The notes under the pieces were generated by a model. That model ran no database searches, was not told the DNA's origin, and was given only the letters and a program-made list of their open reading frames with translations. This document shows positions 7,280 through 15,617 of a DNA stretch of 15,617 nucleotides, in pieces; the first letter of the stretch is position 1, and each line of letters starts with the position of its first letter. The position numbers and the translations under genes were made by a program. Source of the stretch: Terfezia claveryi (taxonomy: Eukaryota > Ascomycota > Pezizomycetes > Pezizales > Pezizaceae); assembly GCA_015179025.1 (NCBI GenBank), contig WHUX01000647.1, forward strand, positions 1 through 15,617. Direction: 5' to 3'.

Positions 7280-8943
7280 AGGTAATGGCTAATGTTACCT
7301 TAGATGGGGAGGATGCGTTTGGCATTGAGGGGGGAGATTTGTATGTGCCTGAGATGGCGTAAGGGAACCGGGATGATGGGGTATGGTGGAGAGCAGATAG
7401 TACTGTGATTCTGTAACATTTTCAGGAGCTTGGAACAAATGAGCATGTTTTTTTTGCTCAAAGGTGCGTTGTAGGGATGGATTCCTACCCACCTGGTCTG
7501 GTGTTGCTATCTATGTTTTTGTGCGTACTTGCATTGAGCCGGGGCGCGGATTTGCTATTCATGGCTATGAGTTCGAGAGCGCGTTTAGGAGCTTTGCTTG
7601 CAAGATTTGTGCTTATGTTTCTTGTTGGGTTGGGGCGTGTAGGTAAGGGTGGGTTTGCTATGTTGGTGGATGTCTGTGTATTTACACTTTGCTATGTAGG
7701 ATTCTGCTTCGCGTGATGTAAACGGGGGATTTGTCCTGCTTAAAGATGAATAGGTGGCAGGGAAGAACGGTAGTTATTTTGCAGCTATGTAAGCAAGCAT
7801 AGGCAGGTATAGGAAATATGCTTACTCGTGAAAAATATGTGAGACTTGAGGAAGAGTACAATTCCACCATCTGTACAAGTCGTATTAATATACCTACGTC
7901 CAAATAAGAATGATCATCTTGTTGTACTGATTATGTGGTATGTGTAAGAAACTCGCGGACAAGACTGCAGTCTCATTTATAGGACCGCGGTTTTGGCAAA
8001 AGCTGTCTCAGCGTCTTATTCTGGATTACTTTTTAATCATAGTTACTTTCTTAATCATATTTACTTTCTTAATCATAGTTACTTTCTTAATCATAGTTAC
8101 TTTCTTAACATACAGTTTGAATAAAAACCCAGATTCTTGCTACTATTCCATCCCGGACCACAGCGCCCGCCGCCTAGTCAAATAATTTCCTCAACCAAGT
8201 GAATATGAGATGGGAGCCCTGTGCCTCAGGTTCACTTTCACTGGAGTCAGACTCATTTCAGATTCTTCTTCTATTATATCCATCCAGCTCATGAATATTA
8301 ATGTTGGCTTGAAGCCTCTATTGCCTCGATGCCCGCGGGCAGCATATGCCTCCCGCGGCCGATGCCCAGAACATATATGCCGACGCTTGTACTGAATAGG
8401 GTATTTTGCTCGTGGGCGTTTAGCAGTGTTTTTGGATGTAGGACCATGTCGCTTTGGAGGCTAAAATTGTGTCTGTGTACCTAGGTGGTGCTGGTGGTGG
8501 TGGTGTTTGTGTACTATAGCAATTCCGTAGAGGTCCTTATTCGCGATCCAATGCCCATAACAAATCTGGTCGGAGCATTTTGCCTGCCTTATTCGAGGTT
8601 ACTTTTTTGTCCGCGAGTTCTTACGGTACTATTTTCCATGTACATAGCTTGGTAACATCTCTTGCTAAATAGATTTCGAGACACCACTGTATATACGTAT
8701 GCATTTTTCTTATGCCCATGCATGTCTGAGTAGCTCATCTAAGTGCTTGCGGTAAGTCCTAGACTCAGTATTACATAAAGTCCTAGGTCCACCCAGCACT
8801 TACCTATGGCTACCTACCGACCTACACACTTAAGTGCATCTAACCTACGAGGGTGTTGTGCCAACCAGACTAGCATCTAACGAGACTACTGCACGCCCAA
8901 GTACGTATACATATGAGCAACCCCAAACCCCAAAGCTAACGCC
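7280..8943. other. Intergenic region without a supported gene
   Basis: The stretch contains the 3' flank of the preceding gene, T- and G-rich sequence, the 18-bp tandem repeat at 8021-8112, the 10-bp palindrome GCCCGCGGGC at 8331-8340, and a GGT-rich run near 8484-8506. Just before the next gene is a field of ACCTAC-type words (about 8800-8855) and the palindrome CACTTAAGTG. Short open frames exist but none has convincing protein character. Confidence 0.6.
8021..8112. repeat. 18-bp tandem repeat, about 4.5 units
   Basis: The unit TTAATCATAGTTACTTTC is repeated at 8033-8050, 8051-8068 (G to T variant), 8069-8086 and 8087-8104, with partial units on both sides. Because 18 is a multiple of three, one frame stays open and reads a repeated hydrophobic hexapeptide. 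I treat that as a by-product of the repeat and not as a gene. Confidence 0.92.
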
Positions 8944-10524
8944 ATGGTCCTGAAGCCCATCGATATTGACGCTATGGACATTGATATTGGTGATAGCTAC
9001 CCTTCAGAGAGCGTGGACCGTAGTACGTCAATAACTCGAATGAGAACGATGAAACAACCTCTCCTCGCTCCTGCCAGTGACACGGGTTCTGCCATGGATG
9101 CCAAAGCCCGGTCTCGAATCAGACGTTCCACTTATTACTGCAAAGTTGAGCTACCAGCTCTCCCTGCTTCCGGAGCTACTACCCAGCGGCCAATGGTGAA
9201 TGGTACTACAGGAGACTCCATCCAGGAGATGCTTTGGAATAATTCTTCTATTTGCTCTATTGAGGGATTTGATAATGCTGAAGAGGTCGAAGACAACATG
9301 GTCGTGAAGAAGTGGCATGAGCTGGGAGCAGCTCCTCCCGATTCTCATCCAAAATTAAATTCAAAGTCTGAGGTCACCCTACCTTGGGGCGAGATTTGTT
9401 CATCGTGCGATGGCCCTGCAGCCGATCCTGAGGCCGGAAGTGTCCCCCTCTGGTCTGATAAGGCTACAGCAGAGAGCTGCGCCCAGGAGAGCCACGGAAA
9501 CAACTCCTCCGTTTGCAATGACGAGAAACCTGACGATCATGAAGTTTTGTGGAGCGCCAACGTAAAGCAGCTGCAGGACCAAGAAGTTTTGGAGAAAAAA
9601 ATACAGGCAATGAGATGCACTGCCAATCTTGAAGGACCAACTATGCAGGCTACGCAACGCTGCCCTTCGGCTTTTTGTACGTCTATCTCTAATCGGTCCC
9701 CAGCGCCAAAGAGTTATGTGTCATGCTAACGAGTCATGATACATATTCATTGCTTTAGCTGCCGCCCTCAGTCTGGTCAACTTAATCTGTACCCTGAGCA
9801 TTGGATATTTCCTCTACGTTGACATAACTAAATTGTACGTTAATCTCAATTTTCTTCAATCTTACTTGTTGTTGATGGTTTGCTAAATGAGCAATGGCAT
9901 AGAATAATTGGTCTTAAATCTTCCCCCAAGGCCGGTGGTCACAGGTACCTCAACTCCCTTGAGGGTGCCATTGAAATGCTGAGGGATGGAGTCCAACGAT
10001 TCAAGGATTCCACGCTAGGCAATTGCAAGCACTATTATATCCTACCTAACCCCTTTCTCCGGGCCTTTCTCTGGGCCTTTCTCATCATGGGACCCCTAGT
10101 CTTAGTGGGGATCTGGATAAAAGACATTCTTCGTGATGTGCGGGTATGCTGGAAATTTTTCACGACTCCTACACACGACAGGCAGGACAAGAAAGATCAA
10201 GAGTCACCCGAGAGCAAGTATGAGCCAAACCAAGAACATCTACTCCCAGTGACCCAAAGAGCTGTAAGTAAACTTATAAGAGTTGGCGGCCAGAGTGATA
10301 TCACACTTGCGGAATTGGTTTTGTTCGATCAACTGGAGTCCCAAGGCGGATTGGACCGCAAAACGATTCGGATCTTAGATGGGATTAGAGATGTAGTGTT
10401 GGAGGACGTGATGGGCAAGTTAGAGGCAAGAAGGATGTTTTTCAGGAATGAATTGCGTGCGATGAGGATGGAGTGGGTGAGGGAGCAGGAGAGGTCGGAT
10501 GGAAGTGGGTGGCCGAGAACGTGA
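8944..10524 (+). CDS. Two-transmembrane protein of unknown function, three exons (476 aa)
   Basis: Exons are 8944-9676, 9759-9834 and 9903-10524; their sum, 1431 nt, is an exact number of codons. The start ATG sits in GCCATGG, a good Kozak context. Residues 1-244 (exon 1) are hydrophilic with no signal peptide and include a charged, perhaps helical stretch near 205-225. Exon 2 encodes almost only a hydrophobic helix (about 246-266). A second helix lies at about 321-342, following L-P-N-P. The C-terminal part (about 385-465) is soluble and charged, and residues 389-439 are the segment best conserved in the broken paralogue downstream (R-A-V-S-K-L ... G-G-L ... I-L-D-G-I-R ... V-L-E-D-V). With two helices, both tails are probably on the same side, likely cytosolic. 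I recognise no named family. The reading frame stays open beyond the TGA to 10767. Confidence 0.82.
9677..9758 (+). other. Intron 1 (82 nt) of the two-TM gene
   Basis: Donor GTACGT at 9677, branch-type GCTAAC at 9725-9730, acceptor TTTAG ending at 9758; phase 1. If the intron were retained, exon 1 would read on for 17 codons and stop at the TAA inside the branch site (9727-9729). The paralogue has an 84-nt intron at the same place with the same branch-to-acceptor distance (28 nt). Confidence 0.88.
9835..9902 (+). other. Intron 2 (68 nt) of the two-TM gene
   Basis: Donor GTACGT at 9835, branch-like TGCTAAAT at about 9881-9888, acceptor CATAG ending at 9902; phase 2. Splicing restores the frame into the long third exon. 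Confidence 0.85.
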
Positions 10525-10767
10525 AACGGAGGAGATTATGGTTCGGCTTCATATAGGTATGTGGATAATGCTCAGAAGGAGATTAGGCAGGATTTGGGAG
10601 CGCAGGGGCTGGGCAACCAGTTATGGGATAACTGCATTGCTGAGAGAGGAGAGGAGACAAGACTGGATGTTTTAAGAATATTAGTACTCTATTCCATTGC
10701 TATCATGTGTAGGCCCAATAGTCTGTCGTCTCGCACAATATGTAGTCTTGCGGGCACTGGCATCTGA
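10525..10767 (+). other. Open frame continuing past the two-TM gene's stop
   Basis: The codons after the TGA at 10522-10524 stay open in the same frame for about 80 codons. The first ~50 have ordinary protein composition (for example D-N-A-Q-K-E-I-R-Q-D). This could be the remains of a longer C-terminus cut by a recent stop (a CGA to TGA change would do it), a read-through extension, or chance. The other forward frames here are also partly open, so the evidence is weak. Confidence 0.3.
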
Positions 10768-10851
10768 GAGAGACTATTCTGTCTATTACCTTCACTGGTA
10801 GTACGTTTGCATGACCAGTGCAAGACTCTGAATAAGCTCGCGACTCCCCCG

Positions 10852-10969
10852 GTTTCTACCGGTGGGTTTTTTTCTTTTGTTTTTTTGAAAATATACCCAT
10901 TACTCATATGCGGTCCCAGTAAGGGGACCATGGTGAGCCACCCGGGTGGATCTACCGGTGAGTAGAAAC
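10852..10969. mobile_element. Possible small insertion with short repeats and poly-T tract
   Basis: TCTACCGGTG occurs as a direct repeat at 10855-10864 and 10951-10960, and GTTTCTAC (10852-10859) is inverted as GTAGAAAC (10962-10969). Between them are a T-rich run (10867-10886), a GGTCCC/GGGACC hairpin (10912-10929) and the perfect palindrome CCACCCGGGTGG (10938-10949). On the minus strand the T run becomes an A-rich tail next to a direct repeat, as in a retroposed SINE-like piece. The inverted ends fit a tiny MITE equally well. Both readings are tentative. Confidence 0.35.
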
Positions 10970-10994
10970 ATCCAGCACTTCAAACAAAAGGTTG

Positions 10995-11036
10995 TGCATG
11001 CGCGTGACCAATGTATGCATGCGCGTGACCAATGTA
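10995..11036 (+). promoter_or_regulatory. Exact 21-bp tandem duplication with two CCAAT boxes
   Basis: Two identical 21-bp units (10995-11015, 11016-11036) each contain GCATGCGCGTG and ACCAATG. CCAAT is the binding core of the fungal HAP/CBC complex. The 21-bp period puts the two boxes on the same face of the helix. The pair lies 100-130 bp upstream of the first ATG of the broken paralogue (11134), a plausible promoter distance. The duplication is seen; the regulatory role is inferred. Confidence 0.55.
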
Positions 11037-11652
11037 TAAGCTTAAGAGTGACCGACCCCAACACTATCATCCAGCAAGATCACGCAGGGAACTTTAAACA
11101 CATTAAACACTCTACCAGGTGTACACAAAGACCATGGGCCGGACTCATACCTCGAATTCGGATCAAACGACGCCGGGGCCCATCAGCATCACCGAGAAAA
11201 GATACCATAGGCCTCCATGGCCAGACTCTAACAGTTCGATTACAATGGGAGCTCGTCTTACTCCTGACATCGACTCGGAGACTGAGCATGAGATGGATGG
11301 TGAACTAGAACTTCCCAGGTCTCTCGATAATGCTGAAACAACTACCCGTGGGTGCCGACCATATGGTACTGGAGGAGGTATGGACATCGCGGCCGAGGGA
11401 GCAGCGAGGAACTTGAAGATCTTGAAGCTTCCGGTATCAATGAGGTTTTTGCAAGAAGGAGGGAGGAGATGTCTTATTTGACAGAGAAGGTACAGAATAT
11501 GAGGCCTAGGGCTTGTAGACATCCACAGCCTCGCATGAGACGTGGGTTCAGAGCTAGAGACCAAGATGATGAAGTTGGAGTCGCGAATAAGCATGCTAGA
11601 GAGTCTGGAGACGAGCCTAATGCCAGGCGCCGCACTCTAAAAGAGGCTTTTG

Positions 11653-11736
11653 GTACGTCCTCTTCTAATCCCTAAACCTCATACTGAAGTTTCATGTGTC
11701 AGGCTAACACGTCACACGATATCTTGGAAATGTTAG
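11653..11736 (+). other. Intron 1 (84 nt) of the decayed paralogue
   Basis: Donor GTACGT, branch GCTAAC at 11703-11708, acceptor GTTAG ending at 11736; phase 1. Around the branch it shares TGTGTCA-x-GCTAAC-x2-GTCA with intron 1 of the intact gene, so homology extends into the intron. The splice signals remain intact although the coding sequence is broken. Confidence 0.82.
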
Positions 11737-11815
11737 CTGTCGCTATTGGTGGTGGTATTGTCCTTCTGTCCCCTATCCTGGTGGGAATTATTGGATTCAT
11801 CTGCGTAATGAAACT

Positions 11816-11891
11816 GTATGTTTCACCCCATTAACCACTTTCGATCGTGGTGTCATGTCGATGACCAGCTTGCTAAACGGGAAATCAATAG
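11816..11891 (+). other. Intron 2 (76 nt) of the decayed paralogue
   Basis: Donor GTATGT at 11816, branch-like TTGCTAAACG around 11872-11881, acceptor AATAG ending at 11891; phase 2, matching intron 2 of the intact gene. Confidence 0.8.
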
Positions 11892-12921
11892 GACCATATT
11901 TATCTCAAAACTCTGCATCCTTGGGGGAAGCCAGATTTGCAACCACTTTTGGGGAGGAATCGAAATTATACTAGAGAGTTTTATTTCATACTTACTACCT
12001 TGATCAATTTCTGGGACTTTATCAACCTCCCAAACGCCTTTCTTTGGGGCCTCTTCATTGGGATATCTCTGTTCTTAGTGTTGAACTTGGAAGTGCTTCA
12101 GGGTGGGATGATGGCTTTTATGGAAGAGGCAACGGTTTCGATAAACGAGAAGCAGAAAAAAGAAGCTCGAGAACAACTCTGCAAACGCCCAGTGACTAGC
12201 AGGGCCGTAAGTAAGCTTGTAAGTCTCGGCAGGAACGACGTCACGTTGGCGACCTGGTAATGCTCGATGAAATGCAGTCCGAAGGTGGATTGAACCCCAG
12301 GACGGTTCAGATCCTGGATGGAATTAGGAAGGCAGTGTTAGAGGATGTGGATGGGGGGGCTGCAGGTAAAGAAGAGTTTTTTGACGAATAAATTGTGAAT
12401 GGGAGTGGGGTAATAAACGACTTTATTTGTTTGCAGGATTAGGGTGGGTGGTAGCTGGGCACCGATCGGAGCAACCAGACTGCCGAGATTGAGGAGTTTT
12501 TTAGAGAAGCACTTATATAGGAAAATGAGCGGAAGGACATACATAAAAGAAATACTTGTACCGGGGAAAAGTTTTTCAGTAGAAGTCGATGTGTTCAACA
12601 AGCCGAAATAACAACTCTGGCTAATAGGAGGTATGAAGTCATCTTGGAATTACCAGCTACCTAGACTATTATGGCTATTCAAATTGGGTTTCTGCACTTT
12701 CTGCACTTTCTGCGGTCCTAAAAAAGCTACATCTTTACGAAAGGTTGTGCAATTTAAAAGAACGCATGGTATCCGTAATATTAGATATGTATTGCTCGAT
12801 CTAACTCGGCAATCTTTATGATTCAAAAGGAGACAATAGTGGGCCGATAACAGCAACTCATAACTCAACATGCCTGCCCCGAATATCACAGCCTTTTAGA
12901 ACCCTGCAATAGAACCTTCAA

Positions 12922-12977
12922 TTCCTCGTTTAGCTTCCTCGTTTAGCCGTGATAAACCCTTTAATTCCTCGTTTAGC
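12922..12977. repeat. 13-bp word TTCCTCGTTTAGC in three copies
   Basis: Exact copies lie at 12922-12934, 12935-12947 and 12965-12977; the first two are in direct tandem. The last two are both followed by CCG/CG-type bases, so the larger duplicated unit may be about 30 bp. Confidence 0.9.
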
Positions 12978-14557
12978 CGGCGATGATTACACAATCAACT
13001 TATCCCAATCCCAGAACCACTTTCATTAAAATCAGAACTGCTATCCTGTTGTTCTCGTTACTATCATCATGCTTGATGTCCGACTCTCGAAGGTATGCTA
13101 TGAATGAAACAGAAACAGAGGCGGGGCTATTCGTGTTATCAGTATTCATTTAGAGTATGCCTCAAAGCGTTTATTAAGGTAGATAAGTGGTGTACCAATT
13201 GCTTAATTTTTTTTTTCCCCTTTTGACAAGGATTGATGTTGCATGTACTTTTAGATTTTTATGTATATAGCTTTTATAGACGGTAGTGGTTGGGATATTG
13301 AAAATGTCGGGTCGACGATCGCTCGCTGGTTCTTGATCCCAATTATAAGATACTCTGGGAGTTGGGCCTATATGAAGGAGCATATCTGCGCACCCTTACC
13401 TACCTCGGAAGCATTACTTCAATTTCAAGTCCAGCCCCACTACTAGTACACTGCCATGCACTCACCTATTCATCCCCAGGACTCTCCTCACACAGGCTAT
13501 GCGTATATACATCCTCAGATGCACTAGATGTCAGATAGCTGGACTCAGTCTTGGCCTAGTAGGACTGCTAGAAATGGTTACAACAAAACTATCTTGTTGC
13601 AGAGGGTATATATTTGTTTTGTCATTCAGAAATTAATTGAAATAGACTAGGAACCCTAAGGTGTAGGATTAGCGAATATAAGAATTTCTTGAGGACCTTT
13701 CGGGAGATCGTGTATGCCTATGATGCTCCGCTGTACGTGGGGTACTCCGTACAGGAGTCTTCACTGGCATTATAATTTCTCAGCTCAACATTATTGAGTA
13801 CGGGGATGCGAACTTAATTCCATAATATTCGTAAACTTGGGAACCTTCTTCCTATCCAGGACCTGGACGAGGGCCTAGGAAGTCCGTAACTCTACGCTTC
13901 TGAACTTGCCTTTTGTTGGATCTCATGTTGCACATTCAATACTGGATCATTGATCAATACCTGGTTCATTTGTTTGATCAAATATGAGAATAGAAACTTC
14001 TTGGCCGAGTATAGATAAACATCATACAACCATAAGATAAAGGCTAGCATAAGCAATTATAATTTGCTAACTTAGCGACGAGTACAAAATCTACAGCTGT
14101 AACATAAAAACAGGATATAGGTACCTAATCAAAGCCACACTGGGAGGTGATAGTCTCATGCAAGGGAGGTGATTTTTCCTTTATAATTACCTATTAGATT
14201 AGTCATAACATCGTTGTAGGAATTGGTGGGAGTTACCTACTCTTACTGGACATATTCAGCAACCCAGGATTTTGGCGAAATTAAGGAACCAGACTAAAAT
14301 TAAGGTACTAGTAAGTTTGCCTGTTTTAGGTAGTGGAATTTTGCACTTTGGGTCTGAGGTATGACACTAACTACTTCCAACCAACTCTAGCTTATCCTGC
14401 GACTACCCAATTCGATACTTTTGATACAAGTAACAAACCCCCAAAGTAAGAATTCTTCTTTCTCCAGTTTCTTAGTTTGTGTGAGAGGTGGACAAGTCAC
14501 TACTTATGCCAGATACTCTTCTATCGAGAGTAGTCGCTGTTCTGTTAAATGTACAAG

Positions 14558-14586
14558 CAGGAGTACAGGACGTACCGGTACTCCTG
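14558..14586. repeat. 9-bp perfect hairpin
   Basis: CAGGAGTAC (14558-14566) pairs with GTACTCCTG (14578-14586) around an 11-nt loop. It is not followed by a T run and lies in no transcript I can identify, so no terminator role is claimed. Confidence 0.7.
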
Positions 14587-15031
14587 GGACGGTTACCCGT
14601 GCTGCGCACTCCCGAATGAACTGGTTTCGCAATGCAGCCAGAACTACGATAGGCCTGGGCTATGAAGTGAGAGCTGATATCCTGGGTTGGGGGCCTTACA
14701 TGGCCCAAGGTGTGCTATCTTGCATGAACGGCGGATATGGTGAATCATCTCTCTTGGCAGAAGCCCCAATATCGATACCAGGGACGAACTATAAGTGCCC
14801 TACCGCAGAGTGCGTAGGTACCTTATTAACCCTCTCAATCAGTTGGTGGGCACATCTAACCCTTCCGCCTTCTTTGACTACCTCCTCACAGTTCACAATA
14901 TTGATCTGTTCTTGTTCCACATTGACTTCGTCTCATGACATTGACCTTATCACCGATAAGCCCTCTGCTTCCTCAAACCTGAAGCTAGGCTCTAGTAAAT
15001 ACTATTTAGAGTATTCTCAAACTTATCTAAT

Positions 15032-15617
15032 ATGGATGAAAGGGAGAGGACACGTTTCTTGGAGCTGATATTCAACGATAATCCAGGCCGCAGTCATGGA
15101 GCTTGGGTCAGAGCATATGACTCGGTACAAAAGTATCAAGACCAATTGATGACCTTAATCACCAAGCCTTGTTACCAGCTACTTTCATTACCGATTTCGA
15201 TCAGTTTGGGGGTCGAATCATTAAGTTTCTGCGGAATGCTGACAATTACCTTCCTCGTACCCCAGAGGGATCCCGTTCCCGGAAATCTCTCGGGACTCTC
15301 ATGATTGACAAGCTCATGATCCGGCTTTTGGATGACCAATACCAGCATCTGCGGACAGAGAAACATTTTTTGAGCTCTTGATGTGCATGCTGTTGTTGGC
15401 AGACATTGGCAACCGTCTACGGGGACTAGCTGCTTATCTAGCTGATATTTCCTCACTACTTGGAAAGGTCATCAGTTCGGATCTTAGCTCCGACTTCCTC
15501 GAGGATTGGGTCGATTCCTTGGGCAAGAGCCATCCAAATGCTACCACACTTAGGGGTTGGACGGAAGTGGCTGCAAATCTGGTTAATGGATGTGTCGGGG
15601 GTCACGAGCTGAGGAGG
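15032..15617 (+). pseudogene. Unrecognised gene at the right edge, apparently frameshifted and partial
   Basis: The ATG at 15032 opens M-D-E-R-E-R-T-R-F-L-E-L-I-F with ordinary soluble-protein character to about 15150. Coding character then moves to the next frame (P-A-T-F-I-T-D-F-D-Q-F-G-G-R) until about 15365, and to the third frame (F-F-E-L-L-M-C ... L-A-D-I-G-N-R-L-R-G-L) from there to the window end without a stop. Both changes are -1 shifts; the second falls in a run of six T, where one more T would restore the frame. No GT-AG intron of normal length explains either. I do not recognise the family. The product looks helical and soluble, with no membrane segment seen. It may be a pseudogene, or a real gene with assembly indels. 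Confidence 0.55.

Larger units (their letters stand above)
11134..12405 (+). pseudogene. Decayed tandem paralogue of the two-TM gene
   Basis: The gene plan matches the upstream gene: exon 1 ending at 11652, intron 11653-11736, exon 2 at 11737-11815 (79 nt, again a single hydrophobic helix), intron 11816-11891, then exon 3. Intron phases are the same (1 and 2). Exon 3 keeps a second helix after L-P-N-A and the conserved block (V-T-S-R-A-V-S-K-L-V ... E-G-G-L-N-P-R-T ... I-L-D-G-I-R ... V-L-E-D-V). Breaks: exon 1 changes frame somewhere between the ATG at 11134 and about 11400. Exon 3 hits TGA at 12001-12003 unless shifted by -1, shifts again by -1 near 12252 (TAA at 12258), gains one G near 12350, and has a TGA at about 12403. 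A degenerate, non-functional copy is likely. Indel errors in the assembly are the main alternative. Confidence 0.8.
12406..15031. other. Intergenic region without a supported gene
   Basis: About 2.6 kb with no frame I can support. Downstream of the pseudogene one plus-strand frame is open to a TAA at 12609, possibly more of the decayed gene. Features seen are a 9-bp triplication near 12690-12710 (TTCTGCACT type), the 13-bp repeat at 12922-12977, a TACTCCGTAC-type palindromic word near 13745, and the hairpin at 14558-14586. The long frame near 14421-15068 has no ATG start and no protein-like pattern. Confidence 0.55.

Noticed and set aside
7477..7716. 79-residue hydrophobic open frame with signal-peptide-like start
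   Set aside because: It lies in T/G-rich sequence just after the 670-residue gene, where T-rich codons give hydrophobic residues automatically. Overlapping frames are also open, and no conserved feature supports it.
7940..8185. 81-residue frame with a repeated hydrophobic hexapeptide
   Set aside because: The pattern comes entirely from an 18-bp DNA tandem repeat, which is a multiple of three. The flanking codons have no protein character.
10946..11308. 120-codon frame upstream of and overlapping the decayed paralogue
   Set aside because: Its repeated H-A-R-D-Q-C motif is just the 21-bp DNA duplication read in frame, and it has no ATG start in good context.
14421..15068. 215-codon open frame on the plus strand
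   Set aside because: It begins at a TTG, not an ATG, has Ser/Thr-rich composition without any domain pattern, and overlaps the better supported start at 15032 in another frame. I treat it as a chance frame.
1..15617. tRNA, rRNA or CRISPR array
   Set aside because: I looked for T-arm words such as GGTTCGAATCC with a matching acceptor stem, for rRNA-like blocks, and for regularly spaced repeats with unique spacers. None was found; the repeats present are direct tandems without spacers.

Overview
The window looks like nuclear DNA of a filamentous ascomycete (Pezizomycotina). The signs are a degenerate Ty1/copia LTR retrotransposon, genes with few short introns (68-84 nt, GTACGT/GTATGT donors, GCTAAC-type branch sites, YAG acceptors), AT-rich intergenic stretches full of simple repeats, and a long single-exon gene for a largely disordered basic protein. 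I cannot name the genus.

Layout. (1) 1-3596 is a nested, inverted copia region. A 5'-LTR-gag-protease-integrase piece runs on the minus strand (LTR 3304-3596, broken at about 1299). A second copy of its first ~1.05 kb runs on the plus strand from the left window edge to 1045. The arms 1-1045 and 2426-3470 pair base for base with no gap and only 3 mismatches (898, 1023, 1042), so the locus is a near-perfect 1-kb inverted repeat around a 1380-bp spacer. Gag and pol are broken by stops and frameshifts, and both arms carry the same gag breaks. A 253-bp segment of unknown origin (1046-1298) sits at the junction. (2) 3597-5266 is intergenic with a minisatellite and a (TAAAAA)8 tract. (3) 5267-7279 encodes an intact 670-residue protein of unknown function with NLS-like clusters and a possible ubiquitin-interacting motif. 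(4) 7280-8943 is intergenic with an 18-bp tandem repeat. (5) 8944-10524 is an intact three-exon gene for a 476-residue protein with two predicted membrane helices. About 600 bp downstream, 11134 to about 12405 is a tandem paralogue with the same intron positions and phases, broken by frameshifts and stops. Between them lie a possible small insertion (10852-10969) and a 21-bp duplication carrying CCAAT boxes. (6) 12406-15031 has no gene I can support. (7) From 15032 to the right edge is a coding-like, unrecognised gene with two apparent -1 frameshifts; it continues out of the window.

Nothing indicates that these genes share a pathway. The three items most worth a second look are the large retrotransposon palindrome, which could produce double-stranded RNA; the tandem pair of unknown two-TM proteins, one intact and one decayed; and the intron-1 read-through that would give a soluble form of the intact protein. 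No tRNA, rRNA or CRISPR array was seen.
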